DNA of 64,000 nt from contig NZ_UCNW01000004.1 of assembly GCF_900474185.1 (NCBI RefSeq), positions 186,001 through 250,000 of the forward strand, in the 5' to 3' direction. Below, piece after piece: positions 41,263 to 50,891 of the stretch. A program made the translations under genes and the position numbers. This DNA comes from Synechococcus sp. UW69. GTDB taxonomy: Bacteria > Cyanobacteriota > Cyanobacteriia > PCC-6307 > Cyanobiaceae. Below the pieces are notes generated by a model. The model was not told the DNA's origin and made no database searches. It saw only the letters and a list, made by a program, of their open reading frames with translations. Numbering within the stretch: position 1 is the stretch's first letter; every line of letters starts with the position of its first letter.

Positions 41263-42429
41263 ATGGCCGAGGGCCCGCGCTTGACCCCGACCCCTTCCCC
41301 GACTGAAGCCATCACCACTGGCGTACCCAGCGATCGCCTCTGGTTGCGCTCCGAACTGATGGGCACCCAAGTGATCACCCGCGACACCGGCCGCCGCCTG
41401 GGGGTGGTCGGTGAAGTGATCGTGGATATCGACCGCCGTGAGGTGGTCGCCGTTGGTCTGCGGGACAATCCGCTGACCCGTTTTCTGCCTGGTCTGCCGC
41501 GCTGGATGCCGCTGGACCGGATCCGTCAGGTGGGAGACGTGATCCTGGTGGATTCCGCCGACTCCCTGAGTGAGAACTTCAATCCCGAGCGCTACAGCCG
41601 GGTGATCAACTGCCAGGTGATCACCGAATCCGGTGAGCAGTTGGGTCGGGTGCTCGGCTTCGCCTTCGACATCGAAACCGGAGAACTGACCACCCTGGTG
41701 ATGGGAGCCCTCGGCGTGCCCCTACTGGGGGAAGGAGTGCTGAGCACCTGGGAAATGCCGGTGGAGGAAATCGTCAGCAGTGGTCCGGATCGGATCATTG
41801 TTTACGAAGGGGCCGAAGACAAGCTGAAACAGCTGAACAGCGGTGTGCTGGAGAAACTTGGAGTCGGTGGCCCCAGCTGGGAAGAGCAGGAGCGGGAGCG
41901 TTACCGGGTCAACTTGGTGCCCGTGGAAAACCAGCTCACTTCTGGACAACCCCAGGAGCAGGAACAACGGCGCCTCCAGGCCTCAGAAGCTGAACGGCTT
42001 GATGCTGATGCGGAACTCGAATACGTGGAACTGGAGGATCGGCGGCAGGAGGCCATGCAGCAACGCCGTTACCTCGATGAGCCCCAGCGGTATGACGAGC
42101 GGCGCTACGAGGAACGGCCGCGCTACGACGAGCGGGACAACGTCAGAAACGACCGATCCACTGAACGACCGCGGTCCTACGAGCAGCAGCAACCCCCCGC
42201 CTACGACGAACGAGCCCCTTACGAGGAACAACCGGCATATCAGGAACAGCCTGCTTATCAGGAGCAGCCTGCCTATCAGGAAGAGCCGGCATATCAGGAA
42301 CAGCCGCCCAGGCGCGCCATGCCAGCCTCCCGCCGTGCTGTTCAGCAGTCCGGTGAACCCCTGGATGTGGAACCGATGGAAGACTCAGCTCCTCAGCGCG
42401 GGACCCAGGATCTGGACGACCCCTGGTGA
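41263..42429 (+). CDS. PRC-barrel protein with a Tyr/Gln/Glu-rich repeat tail
   Basis: 388 residues. Two PRC-barrel units: about 27-100 (MGTQVITRDTGRRLGVVGEV) and about 110-190 (CQVITESGEQLGRVLGFAFD). The rest is a charged, disordered tail with RRYEERPRYDERD-type elements and four near-perfect AYQEQP units (about 42224-42306). PRC-barrels bind RNA or proteins and are widespread in photosynthetic and ribosome-maturation proteins. Cyanobacterial homologues are hypothetical. ATG start; 72 bp after smc. Confidence 0.88.
   Translation: MAEGPRLTPTPSPTEAITTGVPSDRLWLRSELMGTQVITRDTGRRLGVVGEVIVDIDRREVVAVGLRDNPLTRFLPGLPRWMPLDRIRQVGDVILVDSADSLSENFNPERYSRVINCQVITESGEQLGRVLGFAFDIETGELTTLVMGALGVPLLGEGVLSTWEMPVEEIVSSGPDRIIVYEGAEDKLKQLNSGVLEKLGVGGPSWEEQERERYRVNLVPVENQLTSGQPQEQEQRRLQASEAERLDADAELEYVELEDRRQEAMQQRRYLDEPQRYDERRYEERPRYDERDNVRNDRSTERPRSYEQQQPPAYDERAPYEEQPAYQEQPAYQEQPAYQEEPAYQEQPPRRAMPASRRAVQQSGEPLDVEPMEDSAPQRGTQDLDDPW
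42224..42306 (+). repeat. In-frame tandem repeat encoding AYQEQP
   Basis: About four units of 18 bases with small changes (CATATCAGGAACAGCC, TTATCAGGAGCAGCC) encode EQPAYQEQPAYQEQPAYQEE. Likely to expand and contract by slippage between strains. Confidence 0.8.
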
Positions 42430-42453
42430 GCGAGCCTGAGCGCGGGGAGGCGA

Positions 42454-42855
42454 TCAGGCCGACTTGAAGTCCAGAGATGCGCTGTTGACGCAGTAGCGCT
42501 GGCCTGTAGGGGCGGGGCCATCAGCAAAGACATGCCCCAGATGGGCATCACAGCGGGCGCAATTGATTTCGGTGCGCACCATTCCGTGGGTCAGATCCTG
42601 TTTGGTGGTGATCGCATCGGAACTCACACCGTCCCAGAAACTCGGCCAGCCGGTGCCCGAGTCAAATTTGGCGTCAGAACTGAACAACGGCGATCCACAG
42701 CAAATGCAGTGATACATCCCGGTGGCCTTGTTGTTCCAATAAGCACCGGTGAAAGCACGCTCAGTACCGCCGCAACGAGCCACCTGGAACTGTTCCGGGG
42801 TCAGGGATTGCTTCCACTCCTCTGCACTGCGTTCGACCGGATTGGACGGGGTCAT
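42454..42855 (-). CDS. msrB: Peptide methionine-(R)-sulfoxide reductase
   Basis: 133 residues. Zinc-binding CxxC pairs (CICCGSPLF and CARCDAHLGH), the SGTGWPSFWD block, and the catalytic RYCVNSASLDF near the C-terminus are all present. MsrB reduces R-methionine sulfoxide in oxidised proteins using thioredoxin. Length is typical. It converges with the PRC-barrel gene. Confidence 0.96.
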   Translation of the reverse strand: MTPSNPVERSAEEWKQSLTPEQFQVARCGGTERAFTGAYWNNKATGMYHCICCGSPLFSSDAKFDSGTGWPSFWDGVSSDAITTKQDLTHGMVRTEINCARCDAHLGHVFADGPAPTGQRYCVNSASLDFKSA

Positions 42856-42883
42856 GGTCGTCGGATTTAGCAGCCGATTCAGC

Positions 42884-44167
42884 CTAGGAAGAGCTGAGCT
42901 CGCGGGGGAGCAATGCCCTCACCTCTGCAGCCAGGGCAGCCACCGCCCCTGGATCCCCCCGCAACGCCTGGAGATCCTGCCGCTGGCCCTCCAGCCGCTC
43001 GGGAGCATTCAGCCAGTCGCATGCTTCCAGCGCGATCTGCTCCGGCGTGATCGCCCCCACCCTCTCCGGAACCACGGCGCGGCCAGCACTGATGTTGGGC
43101 CAGGCCATCAGACCGTTGTTGCGCAGACGCCAAAGAGTCAGCAAGACCCCAATCAGACGCCGCAAGCCCGGCAAGCGCGCCAGCAGCCCCAGCCCACCAT
43201 CCCAGGCCTGCATCACCTCAAGGTGCTGGGTGGGAACAATCACGATCATCGGCACAGCCAGTGCTCCAAGCTCGGCCGTGTTGGCACCAACGGTGGTCAG
43301 GGCCAGGGCGCACTGGCTCAAGGCCCCGTGGGCCGGATGCTGCTGCAACAGGCGAATCCGCGTCCCCGCCGCCGTCACCAACTCGGTGACCAACTCCTCT
43401 TGGTCAACCGACGCGACGGAAGCGCTGTAACGGGCAGCGATTGGATTGGATCCACCGGCAAAACGGAGTAGCTCCGCCACGCTTGTGGTGGGGGCCAAAG
43501 GGAGCAAGAAACGGCATTCGGGTTGCAATCGAGCCAGGCGGTCAGCGGTGTCGAGCAGAAATGGCATGCCCACGCACAGCTTGGCCGGCTTGGAGCCCGG
43601 CAGCAGGGCCACCCACTGGCCTTCAGGCAGGGGATCCTCCCGACGGGCGAAGGATGACAAATCCGCCATCAGATCCCCAACCACACGGCATCGGGACTGA
43701 TACCGAACCGGAAGCTGGCGCTGAACCGCCTCCGACATGGCCGCGATCCGGTCGTTCCAGCCCGGCCAGCGCGCCACCCATTCGGCATAGGTGATGTGGC
43801 GATAACCAAGTCGGGCAGAGAGCAGAACGGTCCAGAACTGATCCCCTCCCAGGAACACCACCACACCCCGCTGGGGCCAGGGGCCGTACCGCTGCGGGCG
43901 CAACAACAGCGACCAGAAACGCCGTGCCGGCACGATGCGCTCAAACAAGCCCCAGGGCTCTGCCGCCATGGGCTCCTGCCCGGTGGCATTGGGACAGGGA
44001 ACCAGGACCAAATGCAAGGACGCCGCGGCCGTCGCGGACCGTGGACGAAGGCGGAGGCTGGCATGCAGACGTTCCGCCAGTGGGCGGACCCATGTGGTCA
44101 GCTCACCGGGACCGTTTGAAACAAGAACAACGGCCGGTCCAGGTTCTGCTGCGCGGGGACGGGCCAA
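42884..44167 (-). CDS. LpxB-like glycosyltransferase (cyanobacterial type)
   Basis: 427 residues from TTG at 44167, chosen because upstream frame runs into tRNA-Leu. VVLVSNGPGELTTWVRPLAE is the LpxB-like nucleotide-binding start; WVALLPGSKPAKLCVGMPFL, LTTVGANTAELGALAVPMIV and RAVVPERVGAITPEQIA follow. Such proteins are annotated lipid-A-disaccharide-synthase-like; the true substrate in cyanobacteria is unproven. 28 bp separate it from msrB, reading the same way. Confidence 0.85.
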   Translation of the reverse strand: MARPRAAEPGPAVVLVSNGPGELTTWVRPLAERLHASLRLRPRSATAAASLHLVLVPCPNATGQEPMAAEPWGLFERIVPARRFWSLLLRPQRYGPWPQRGVVVFLGGDQFWTVLLSARLGYRHITYAEWVARWPGWNDRIAAMSEAVQRQLPVRYQSRCRVVGDLMADLSSFARREDPLPEGQWVALLPGSKPAKLCVGMPFLLDTADRLARLQPECRFLLPLAPTTSVAELLRFAGGSNPIAARYSASVASVDQEELVTELVTAAGTRIRLLQQHPAHGALSQCALALTTVGANTAELGALAVPMIVIVPTQHLEVMQAWDGGLGLLARLPGLRRLIGVLLTLWRLRNNGLMAWPNISAGRAVVPERVGAITPEQIALEACDWLNAPERLEGQRQDLQALRGDPGAVAALAAEVRALLPRELSSS

Positions 44168-44176
44168 AAGAAAAAG

Positions 44177-44258
44177 TGCGGATGGCGAGACTTGAACTCG
44201 CAAGGCCGAAGCCACACGCCCCTCAAACGTGCGTGTCTACCAATTCCACCACATCCGC
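44177..44258 (-). tRNA. trnL-GAG: tRNA-Leu (GAG anticodon)
   Basis: 82 nt. Acceptor stem GCGGATG/CATCCGC with A discriminator, D-arm GTGGAATTGGTAGACAC, T-arm GCGAGTTCAAGTCTCGC and a variable arm typical of class II tRNA. The anticodon loop is TTGAGGG, anticodon GAG, with stem CACGT/GCGTG (one G-T pair). It reads CTC and CTT. CCA is not encoded. The LpxB-like gene starts nine bases downstream. Confidence 0.95.
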
Positions 44259-44377
44259 GTGGTCGACTTCACCGCTCGGGCTCTGTCGACGTCAGATCAT
44301 ACCGGTCGGGGTCTTTGCTTTCGGCTTGATCGGTCGGCGCTGATACGATCCGGCGTCAGGCCTGAAGATGCTGCGGG

Positions 44378-45724
44378 ATGCCCATCGGCAAAGTGCTGAT
44401 CGCCAACCGCGGCGAGATTGCTCTCCGAATCATTCGGAGTTGCCGCGAGCTCGGCATTGCCACCGTGGCGGTTTACAGCTCAGTCGACAAAGACGCACTC
44501 CACGTTCAGCTCGCGGATGAAGCGGTTTGCGTCGGCGAGGCGCTGAGCAGCAAGAGCTACCTCAACATCCCCAACATCCTGGCGGCGGCCACCTCCCGCG
44601 GCGCTGACGCCATCCATCCCGGCTACGGCTTTCTGGCCGAGAACGACAAGTTTGCCGAGATGTGCCGTGATCACGGCCTCACCTTCGTGGGACCGTCACC
44701 CCACGCGATTCGCTCGATGGGGGACAAGTCGACCGCCAAAACGACGATGCAATCGGTGGGTGTTCCCACGGTTCCCGGCAGCGAAGGTCTGCTCAGCAGC
44801 ACGAACCAGGCGGCGGCCCTTGCCGAGGAGATGGGCTACCCCGTGATGATCAAGGCCACCGCCGGCGGTGGCGGACGCGGCATGCGGCTCGTGCCGGACG
44901 CCAGTCAGCTGGAAAGCCTGTACAAGGCGGCCCAAGGCGAAGCGGAAGCAGCCTTTGGCAACCCTGGGCTCTACATGGAGAAATTCATCGACCGGCCCCG
45001 CCACGTGGAAGTGCAGGTGCTGGCCGACCGCCACGGCAATGTGGTGCACCTGGGAGAACGCGACTGTTCGATTCAGCGTCGTCACCAGAAACTGCTGGAG
45101 GAGGCCCCCAGCCCGGCCCTGGATCCAGAACTGCGGCTGCGCATGGGTGAAGCCGCCGTTGCTGCTGCCCGCAGCATTCATTACGAGGGCGCTGGAACGG
45201 TGGAATTCCTGCTGGATCGCAGTGGGGGCTTCTACTTCATGGAGATGAACACCCGCATCCAAGTGGAGCATCCGGTGACCGAAATGGTCACGGGTGTTGA
45301 TCTGATTGCCGAGCAGTTGCGCATCGCCGGTGGCGAACCCATCAGCGTGCGCCAGGAAGAGATCCAGCTCACCGGCCATGCGATCGAATGCCGGATCAAC
45401 GCGGAGGATGCACGCCATAACTTCCGCCCCGCCCCTGGACGAATCACAGGATGGCTGCCCCCCGGGGGACCAGGCGTGCGCGTCGACAGCCACGTTTATA
45501 CCGGCTACGACATCCCGCCCTTCTACGACTCCTTGATTGGCAAGCTGATCGTCTGGGGCAAAGACCGCGATCACGCCATGACCCGGATGAAACGGGCCCT
45601 AAACGAATGTGCCGTCACCGGAATCCCGACAACGGTGGAATTTCATCTCGAAATGCTGGATCGGCCTGAATTCATCAACGGCGACATCCACACCAAGTTC
45701 GTCGAGCAGGAGATGCTTCCCTGA
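44378..45724 (+). CDS. accC: Biotin carboxylase subunit of acetyl-CoA carboxylase
   Basis: 448 residues. N-terminal [23 protein letters not shown]-grasp loop [15 protein letters not shown] near residue 160, and [20 protein letters not shown] near 288 carry the metal and bicarbonate ligands. It carboxylates biotin on AccB using ATP, the first step of fatty acid synthesis. Standard length. It faces the tRNA-Leu gene divergently. Confidence 0.97.
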   Translation: MPIGKVLIANRGEIALRIIRSCRELGIATVAVYSSVDKDALHVQLADEAVCVGEALSSKSYLNIPNILAAATSRGADAIHPGYGFLAENDKFAEMCRDHGLTFVGPSPHAIRSMGDKSTAKTTMQSVGVPTVPGSEGLLSSTNQAAALAEEMGYPVMIKATAGGGGRGMRLVPDASQLESLYKAAQGEAEAAFGNPGLYMEKFIDRPRHVEVQVLADRHGNVVHLGERDCSIQRRHQKLLEEAPSPALDPELRLRMGEAAVAAARSIHYEGAGTVEFLLDRSGGFYFMEMNTRIQVEHPVTEMVTGVDLIAEQLRIAGGEPISVRQEEIQLTGHAIECRINAEDARHNFRPAPGRITGWLPPGGPGVRVDSHVYTGYDIPPFYDSLIGKLIVWGKDRDHAMTRMKRALNECAVTGIPTTVEFHLEMLDRPEFINGDIHTKFVEQEMLP

Positions 45725-45726
45725 AC

Positions 45727-46074
45727 TCAGGCTGCCGCCTGAGCGTGCATCAGAATTTGGGACAGAAGCCCCTGCTGACCAACGAGCAACTCACGCACGA
45801 GGCTGATCAATCCAACCCAGATCACGGGGGTGACATCGACCCCACCAATCGGGGAGATCACGCGGCGGCTAACCGCCAGAACAGGCTCCGTCGGCCAGGC
45901 CACCACGGGCCAAGCGCCTTGGTTCAGGTCCACCTGGGGGTACCAAGTGAGCACGATGCGAAGCAGGAACGCCAGGGTCCAGGCTGCTAACAGCAGACCA
46001 AGGAGAAGATGAACAACTGGCAGGACCTGCAGCAGCAGCGGCGTCACAAAGCTCAAAGCAAATCGCCCCGTCAT
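45727..46074 (-). CDS. YggT family membrane protein
   Basis: 115 residues from ATG 46074. Two hydrophobic regions (LLLGLLLAAWTLAFLLRIVL and VIWVGLISLVRELLVGQQGL) flank the conserved WYPQVDLNQGAWPVVAWPTE and PVLAVSRRVISPIGGVDVTP. YggT proteins (Ycf19 in plastids) take part in thylakoid/cell division and complex assembly. It ends two bases from the accC stop, convergent. Confidence 0.88.
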   Translation of the reverse strand: MTGRFALSFVTPLLLQVLPVVHLLLGLLLAAWTLAFLLRIVLTWYPQVDLNQGAWPVVAWPTEPVLAVSRRVISPIGGVDVTPVIWVGLISLVRELLVGQQGLLSQILMHAQAAA

Positions 46075-46136
46075 CGTAGAAAGCCGACATCGCTCCTTAG
46101 GATCAGCGCGGCTTTGATGCAGACAGCAGCAACCCC

Positions 46137-46259
46137 ATGACCCCCTCCCTCTCCAACTTCCTGAGCAGCCTCGTTTGGGGAGGTGTGATCGTTGTTGTTC
46201 CCGCCACCATCGCGCTGATCCTGCTGAGCCAGACCGACCGTCTCGACCGCAAGCTCTGA
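46137..46259 (+). CDS. psbX: Photosystem II protein PsbX
   Basis: 40 residues: [20 protein letters not shown] then [20 protein letters not shown], the PsbX pattern with one membrane helix. PsbX sits near the QB pocket of photosystem II and affects quinone exchange. ATG start; too short for common ORF filters. Divergent from the YggT gene, followed by ycf66. Confidence 0.93.
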   Translation: MTPSLSNFLSSLVWGGVIVVVPATIALILLSQTDRLDRKL

Positions 46260-46308
46260 CCTGCCCCTGGCGCCCCTCGTAGACTGAGCCCCTAGCGGGA
46301 TCAGAGTT

Positions 46309-47223
46309 TTGGTTAACGCCAGTCTCAACTGGGCCAGCATCGTCGGCATCGTGTTGGCCGTCGGCGGAGCTCTGCTCTATTTCATGCGGACGTTCAAACC
46401 AGCCCTGGCTCGGGACTACGACGTCTTCTTCGCAGCGATTGGACTGCTTTGCGGAGGCATCCTCTTTTTCCAGGGATGGCGTCTTGACCCGATTTTGCAG
46501 TTCGGCCAATTCCTCTTAGCGGGTACAACCGTTTTCTTCGCTTACGAAAGCGTGCGCTTGCGCGGAGTCGCCACCGAGCAAGCGCGGCGTTCCGCCTATT
46601 TCGATGACGAGCCCGCCCCTGATCGTGGCGATGGTCCTGGTGGACTGCGCGGGGGCTGGGATGACGGCTACGACCGTTTCGATGAACCCCAGCCGGTGCG
46701 GCGGCGTTTCTCCGGCCGCGGCGACGACCCTGAAGAGCGACCTGAAGAGGAGTTCTACAGACCGCGCCGCACCAGCCGCGCCGCGATCCCTGAAGAGGCA
46801 GCCAGCCGTCGCTCCATGGGTCGCATCCCAACGGATTCCGGCTGGGAACAAGACAGTGAACGCTCCCGCCGCATGGCCCGCTTCCGGGCCGGAGAAGCCC
46901 GTGATGAGCAACGCCCCGATTTCGGATCCAGACGATCGGAGCGGGACGATCAACGCCGCGGCAGCCGTCCTACGGGCCGCTCTGAACGTCCTGCCGGCGA
47001 ACCCGCCCCTTCCGGCGCTGAGGATGCCGCCTTCAGTCCCAGCCGCAGCGCATCACTGAACCGGGGACGTCCCGGAGCCAACCCGGTTGCGACAACAGAG
47101 TCGAGGCGTTCTGCTGAACCGCCGCTGGCCTCGAACCGCCCGACCAGTAGCCGTCAACCCCCCCGCAGCTCAAGGCCGTCTTCCGGCAGCCCTCGGGACA
47201 ACAGCTCCCGCTTTGACGACTGA
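46309..47223 (+). CDS. ycf66: Ycf66-family protein with a long charged tail
   Basis: 304 residues from TTG. Three N-terminal helices (SIVGIVLAVGGALLYFMRTF, DVFFAAIGLLCGGILFF, FGQFLLAGTTVFFAYES) form the Ycf66 domain; the remaining 200 residues are Arg/Ser/Pro/Asp-rich and probably disordered. Ycf66 is a plastid and cyanobacterial thylakoid-associated protein of unknown function. 49 bp after psbX. Confidence 0.9.
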   Translation: MVNASLNWASIVGIVLAVGGALLYFMRTFKPALARDYDVFFAAIGLLCGGILFFQGWRLDPILQFGQFLLAGTTVFFAYESVRLRGVATEQARRSAYFDDEPAPDRGDGPGGLRGGWDDGYDRFDEPQPVRRRFSGRGDDPEERPEEEFYRPRRTSRAAIPEEAASRRSMGRIPTDSGWEQDSERSRRMARFRAGEARDEQRPDFGSRRSERDDQRRGSRPTGRSERPAGEPAPSGAEDAAFSPSRSASLNRGRPGANPVATTESRRSAEPPLASNRPTSSRQPPRSSRPSSGSPRDNSSRFDD

Positions 47224-47228
47224 GCCAC

Positions 47229-47759
47229 TTGCGTCGCCCGCTGCTCCTTCTCCTGGCCAGCCTGGCGCTGATGGGCTGCAACGGTCGCCAAGAACGGGCC
47301 GGTGGAGCCCTGTTCGGCAGCAGTCAGCAGGCACCCGCCCTGAGTGGCAGTGGTGAATGGTTGGCGGTCGTGAGCGATCGCCGCGGCAGACCCACGGTGC
47401 AGCTGCGCCGCCTCAGCGACGGATCCGTGGTGTCGGTTCCGCAGCTGAGCCGTCATCAGCCCCACAGCTCCCCCTCCCTCAGCTGGAACGGTCGCTACCT
47501 GGCCGTCATCACCCAGCGTGGTCGCCGCAGACTCGCGGTGGTGACCGACCGCCTGAATGGACGAATGCATCCCCTGCCGCTGCCGGGGGGACGGGACCCG
47601 GTGCTGCTCAGCCTCGCGCCAGATGCACAGCAAATCGCCCTCCAGGTGACAGATCAGGGCCGGTGGCGCGTGGAACTGCTGGATCTGAGTGAAGTACTCG
47701 AACCAGACCGTCCACCGGGCCAGAGCCTCTCCACGCCAACACTGTCGTCAGAGCCATGA
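47229..47759 (+). CDS. Lipoprotein with TolB-like beta-propeller repeats, copy 1
   Basis: 176 residues from TTG. Lipobox LMGC near residue 17, then WD-like or TolB-like units: SGSGEWLAVVSDRRGRPTVQ, SWNGRYLAVITQRGRRRLAV, APDAQQIALQVTDQGRWRVE. Only part of a propeller is present, so it probably pairs with its paralogue next door. It overlaps that gene by four bases (ATGA). Confidence 0.83.
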   Translation: MRRPLLLLLASLALMGCNGRQERAGGALFGSSQQAPALSGSGEWLAVVSDRRGRPTVQLRRLSDGSVVSVPQLSRHQPHSSPSLSWNGRYLAVITQRGRRRLAVVTDRLNGRMHPLPLPGGRDPVLLSLAPDAQQIALQVTDQGRWRVELLDLSEVLEPDRPPGQSLSTPTLSSEP

Positions 47760-48232
47760 TCCGCGTTGCTCTGATCTGCAGCCTGGTGCTGATGACGGGC
47801 TGCAGCAGTCCCAGACCCACACCCCGGCCCGATCTCAACGGCTTGCTGCGCCAGTCGATGAACAGCCGCCGGGATCCATCCCTGGGGGGACGCTGGTTAG
47901 CCAGCCTTGGCCAACGCAATGGGCGGGAACGGGTCGAACTGATCGACCTTCGCAACCGCAGCCCTGTCCCGCTGCCAGGCCTCAACCGTGCAGACGCCCA
48001 ACCCATCAGCGTCAGCGTCAGTGCGGATGGGCAGCGCTTGGCCGTCGTCCAGCAACGCGATGGCCGCACGGAACTGGTGCTCTATCGCCGCAACGTGGGC
48101 GCAACACAACGGCTGCCTCTGGATCCACCGGGCGTGCCCCGCAGTGTCAGCCTTGACGGAGCAGGCCGGCGTCTGGCGGTGCAGGTGAGCCGAAACGGAC
48201 GCTGGGATGTGGATCTGATTCGTCTGCCCTGA
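47756..48232 (+). CDS. Lipoprotein with TolB-like beta-propeller repeats, copy 2
   Basis: 158 residues. Lipobox LMTGC, then LGGRWLASLGQRNGRERVEL, SADGQRLAVVQQRDGRTELV and LDGAGRRLAVQVSRNGRWDV. Same architecture as the gene just upstream, so an old tandem duplication. Function unknown; TolB-like lipoproteins usually act at the outer membrane or periplasm. It ends one base before the convergent hli gene. Confidence 0.83.
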   Translation: MIRVALICSLVLMTGCSSPRPTPRPDLNGLLRQSMNSRRDPSLGGRWLASLGQRNGRERVELIDLRNRSPVPLPGLNRADAQPISVSVSADGQRLAVVQQRDGRTELVLYRRNVGATQRLPLDPPGVPRSVSLDGAGRRLAVQVSRNGRWDVDLIRLP

Positions 48233-48433
48233 TCAGGGCAGCAACCCCGCCCAGTGCAGAAAGGTGTCGCGGCTGAGGGCCTCGATCAAGAGCACCGCGA
48301 CAAAACCGACCATGGCGAAACGGCCGTTCACGCGCTCGGCATATCCACTCCAACCGAATGCCGGTACGTCGTTGGTGGTGGCGGACGTCTCCGGAACAGA
48401 CGTGGAATCAGGCGTCTCGCTTGTGGAGGTCAT
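48233..48433 (-). CDS. hli: High-light-inducible protein
   Basis: 66 residues. Hydrophilic N-terminus (about 30 residues), then SGYAERVNGRFAMVGFVAVL, the ExxNGRxAMxG chlorophyll-binding helix shared with LHC proteins. HLIPs protect photosystem assembly under light stress by binding chlorophyll and carotenoid. It follows the ABC transporter gene by nine bases, so the two may be on one transcript. Confidence 0.95.
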   Translation of the reverse strand: MTSTSETPDSTSVPETSATTNDVPAFGWSGYAERVNGRFAMVGFVAVLLIEALSRDTFLHWAGLLP

Positions 48434-48442
48434 CCGGCCGGT

Positions 48443-50419
48443 TCAGGAACGTTCGAAGTCATAGCTGGTCGCCGGGATCAGCCGCCAGTCGCGATCTCCA
48501 CTCAACTCGAGAACGGTGTCATGGAACTCCTTCAAGGTCGGCCGGTGACCAACGCTGATGAAAGCCACCTCGCGTTCGCGCAGCAGCGCATAAAGACGGG
48601 ATTCAGTGTCGACATCCAAGGCACTGGTGGCTTCATCAAGCACCACGACCTTGGGGGAATTCAGCAACAACCTGGCAAACGCCAGCCGCTGCTGTTCTCC
48701 CAAAGAGAGCAACCGCGGCCAGTCCTGCTTGATATCGAGGTCGGGGTAACGCTGCAGCAATTTCGCGAGCATCACCTGATCCAGAACGGCCCGCAGCTGT
48801 TCATCGCTGAAACGAGCCTGATCCAATGGGTAACAGAGCTGTTCGCGGAGCGATCCCAGAGCCATATAAGGCTTCTGCGGAATGAACAGAAGGTCCCCCT
48901 GCCCTGGGGAATACACAGTGCCTGTCGGCGATCCCCATAACCCACTCACAACCCGCAGCAATGAGGTCTTGCCACAGCCAGAGGGCCCGACCACAAGCAA
49001 GCCTTCAGAGGTGTCGAGCGAAAAGCTGAGATCGCGCACCAGCACGTTGTCGGTCCGCGGTGTTTTGACCGTGACCCCTTGAAGCGCCAAACGGTCGGAC
49101 GGCACAATCCGCGGAGCGAAATCACTCCACTCCTCACGATCCAGGTTCGAGATATTCGACTGGAAACCTTCCAGCCGGTTAATTGATGCCGAGAATCGGG
49201 CCAGCGCTTCGATGTTGTAGACAATGAAGAAGAGCGATCCCTCAACCAGGTTGTAAGCAACATTCGCCTGAGCGAAGCCGCCGTAATCCATCTCACCGGC
49301 CAGAATCGGCGCAGCAAGAATCAGATAAGGGATGAAATTACTGGCGTAGATGCTGGAACGCTGCAGCACACGCAGCAACACCTCCCAGACGATCAGTAGA
49401 TTGAAGTTCTCAACAACAGTGGCCAAGCGACGCGTCACCTCCTTGGCTTCCTGCTGTTCACCTGCATAGAAAGCAATCGATTCGGCGTTATCCCTTACCC
49501 GAACAAGGCCATAGCGGTAATCCGCTTCGAAACGCAACTGAAAATTGTTCAGACGCACCAGCTTGCGACCGGCAACAATCATCAAGACCGAAATAGCAGC
49601 GGCGTAGGCCAACAGAGCGAAAGTCAAGCCCTCACTCACCGAATAAAGGATGAGGATATTGAGAGAAAAGGTGAGAATCGAATCAAAGATATTGAGTGCG
49701 AAGCCAAGGGCTTGAGCCGTGAAATCACGAACATCCTCTGAAATGCGCTGATCAGGGTTATCAACGTTGGTGGCCGCCTCATCGTTGGGGTTGAGGACGT
49801 AATACGCCCGATCCCGGAGGTAGTCGTCCACCAAACTCAGCGACAACCATTCCCGCCAGAACAGACCCAGCTTCTGGGTGAAATAAAACTGCAGACTGCG
49901 AATCGGCAGGGCAACCGCAAAACAGGCGCCATAAACCCAGAGATTGCGGTAGGACGCATCCCCGTCCTTGGAGATCAACGCATTGGTGAGATCCCTAGCG
50001 ATGAATGTGATGCCGGCATTGATGCCGTTCACACTCAACAGCATCAGGATGATCAAACCGAGAAACAGCCAAGGCAGCCAGCGGCGGTGCCGCAGCTGGC
50101 CCCGCACGGAGGCGAACACCACAGCCCCCAGCACGAACAGGGCACTGATGCCCGTCCCCCATCCACGGGACCAGAGCATGGCCAGGGAGGACTGGACGCC
50201 ACCGAGGTACTGACCGGTCAACTGCGGCAGCAGCCAGGACAGCCCATTCATCAGCCCGGTGACCAGGAACAGCACGATCCCGGCCACACAGAACAGCAGG
50301 CTCACCAGAAGTCCGATGAACTGCCAACCGTTGTCTTCGGTGTATGGAAAGAAGTAGGGCTGCGAAAGTCGACGCAGCTTGGCGGCCTGATCCCGCAGGT
50401 TCTGAAGCTGGTGGGTCAT
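48443..50419 (-). CDS. ABC transporter, SbmA/BacA-type membrane domain plus ATPase
   Basis: 658 residues. Half-transporter: four to six helices (LLVSLLFCVAGIVLFLVTGL, LFLGLIILMLLSVNGI) with EWLSLSLVDDYLRDRAYYVL, typical of ABC_membrane_2 (SbmA/BacA, YddA, peroxisomal ABCD), then an ATPase with Walker A VVGPSGCGKTSLLRVV, signature LSLGEQQRLAFARLL and Walker B VVVLDEATSALD. Relatives import vitamin B12 or antimicrobial peptides; the substrate here is not known. Confidence 0.9.
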   Translation of the reverse strand: MTHQLQNLRDQAAKLRRLSQPYFFPYTEDNGWQFIGLLVSLLFCVAGIVLFLVTGLMNGLSWLLPQLTGQYLGGVQSSLAMLWSRGWGTGISALFVLGAVVFASVRGQLRHRRWLPWLFLGLIILMLLSVNGINAGITFIARDLTNALISKDGDASYRNLWVYGACFAVALPIRSLQFYFTQKLGLFWREWLSLSLVDDYLRDRAYYVLNPNDEAATNVDNPDQRISEDVRDFTAQALGFALNIFDSILTFSLNILILYSVSEGLTFALLAYAAAISVLMIVAGRKLVRLNNFQLRFEADYRYGLVRVRDNAESIAFYAGEQQEAKEVTRRLATVVENFNLLIVWEVLLRVLQRSSIYASNFIPYLILAAPILAGEMDYGGFAQANVAYNLVEGSLFFIVYNIEALARFSASINRLEGFQSNISNLDREEWSDFAPRIVPSDRLALQGVTVKTPRTDNVLVRDLSFSLDTSEGLLVVGPSGCGKTSLLRVVSGLWGSPTGTVYSPGQGDLLFIPQKPYMALGSLREQLCYPLDQARFSDEQLRAVLDQVMLAKLLQRYPDLDIKQDWPRLLSLGEQQRLAFARLLLNSPKVVVLDEATSALDVDTESRLYALLREREVAFISVGHRPTLKEFHDTVLELSGDRDWRLIPATSYDFERS

Positions 50420-50474
50420 GCCACTGCTGAACTGTGCTCAGTCTGGCGGCCATTGCGCTGCTTCGCCGTCAGCA

Positions 50475-50816
50475 TCAGCCGGGGGGCCAGGCCAGAGAAC
50501 GCCCACCGATCACATGCACATGAAGGTGAAACACCGTCTGGCCAGCACCGGCACCGCTGTTGATCACCGTGCGGAAGTCGTCCAGCCCCTCCTGTTTGGC
50601 GACCCGAGCAGCGACCAGCAGCAGATGGCCCAGCAGGGGAGCATCCTCTGCAGCACCGGAGCGCAGGCTCTCGATCGGCTTGCGGGGAATCACCAGCACA
50701 TGAACCGGTGCCTGGGGGGCGACATCCCGAAAGGCCAGGCACTGCTCATCGCTATAGACCTCATCGCACGGAATCTCGCCGCGAAGGATCTTGCCGAAGA
50801 TCGTGTCGTCTGCCAT
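50475..50816 (-). CDS. HIT-family hydrolase (HinT)
   Basis: 113 residues from ATG 50816 (MADDTIFGKILRGEIPCDEV). The histidine triad HLHVHVIGG is complete and GAGAGQTVFHLH precedes it. HinT hydrolyses nucleoside phosphoramidates and acyl-adenylates. The TIFGKI start is the most typical HinT opening. It is 55 bp upstream of the ABC transporter gene, same direction. Confidence 0.94.
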   Translation of the reverse strand: MADDTIFGKILRGEIPCDEVYSDEQCLAFRDVAPQAPVHVLVIPRKPIESLRSGAAEDAPLLGHLLLVAARVAKQEGLDDFRTVINSGAGAGQTVFHLHVHVIGGRSLAWPPG

Positions 50817-50891
50817 GGGCCTTGAGAACGAAGGAACAGCCATACCGGTGTGACAGCAAGGGCATGAATCTCCTGCGTCACCCACTTCAGA

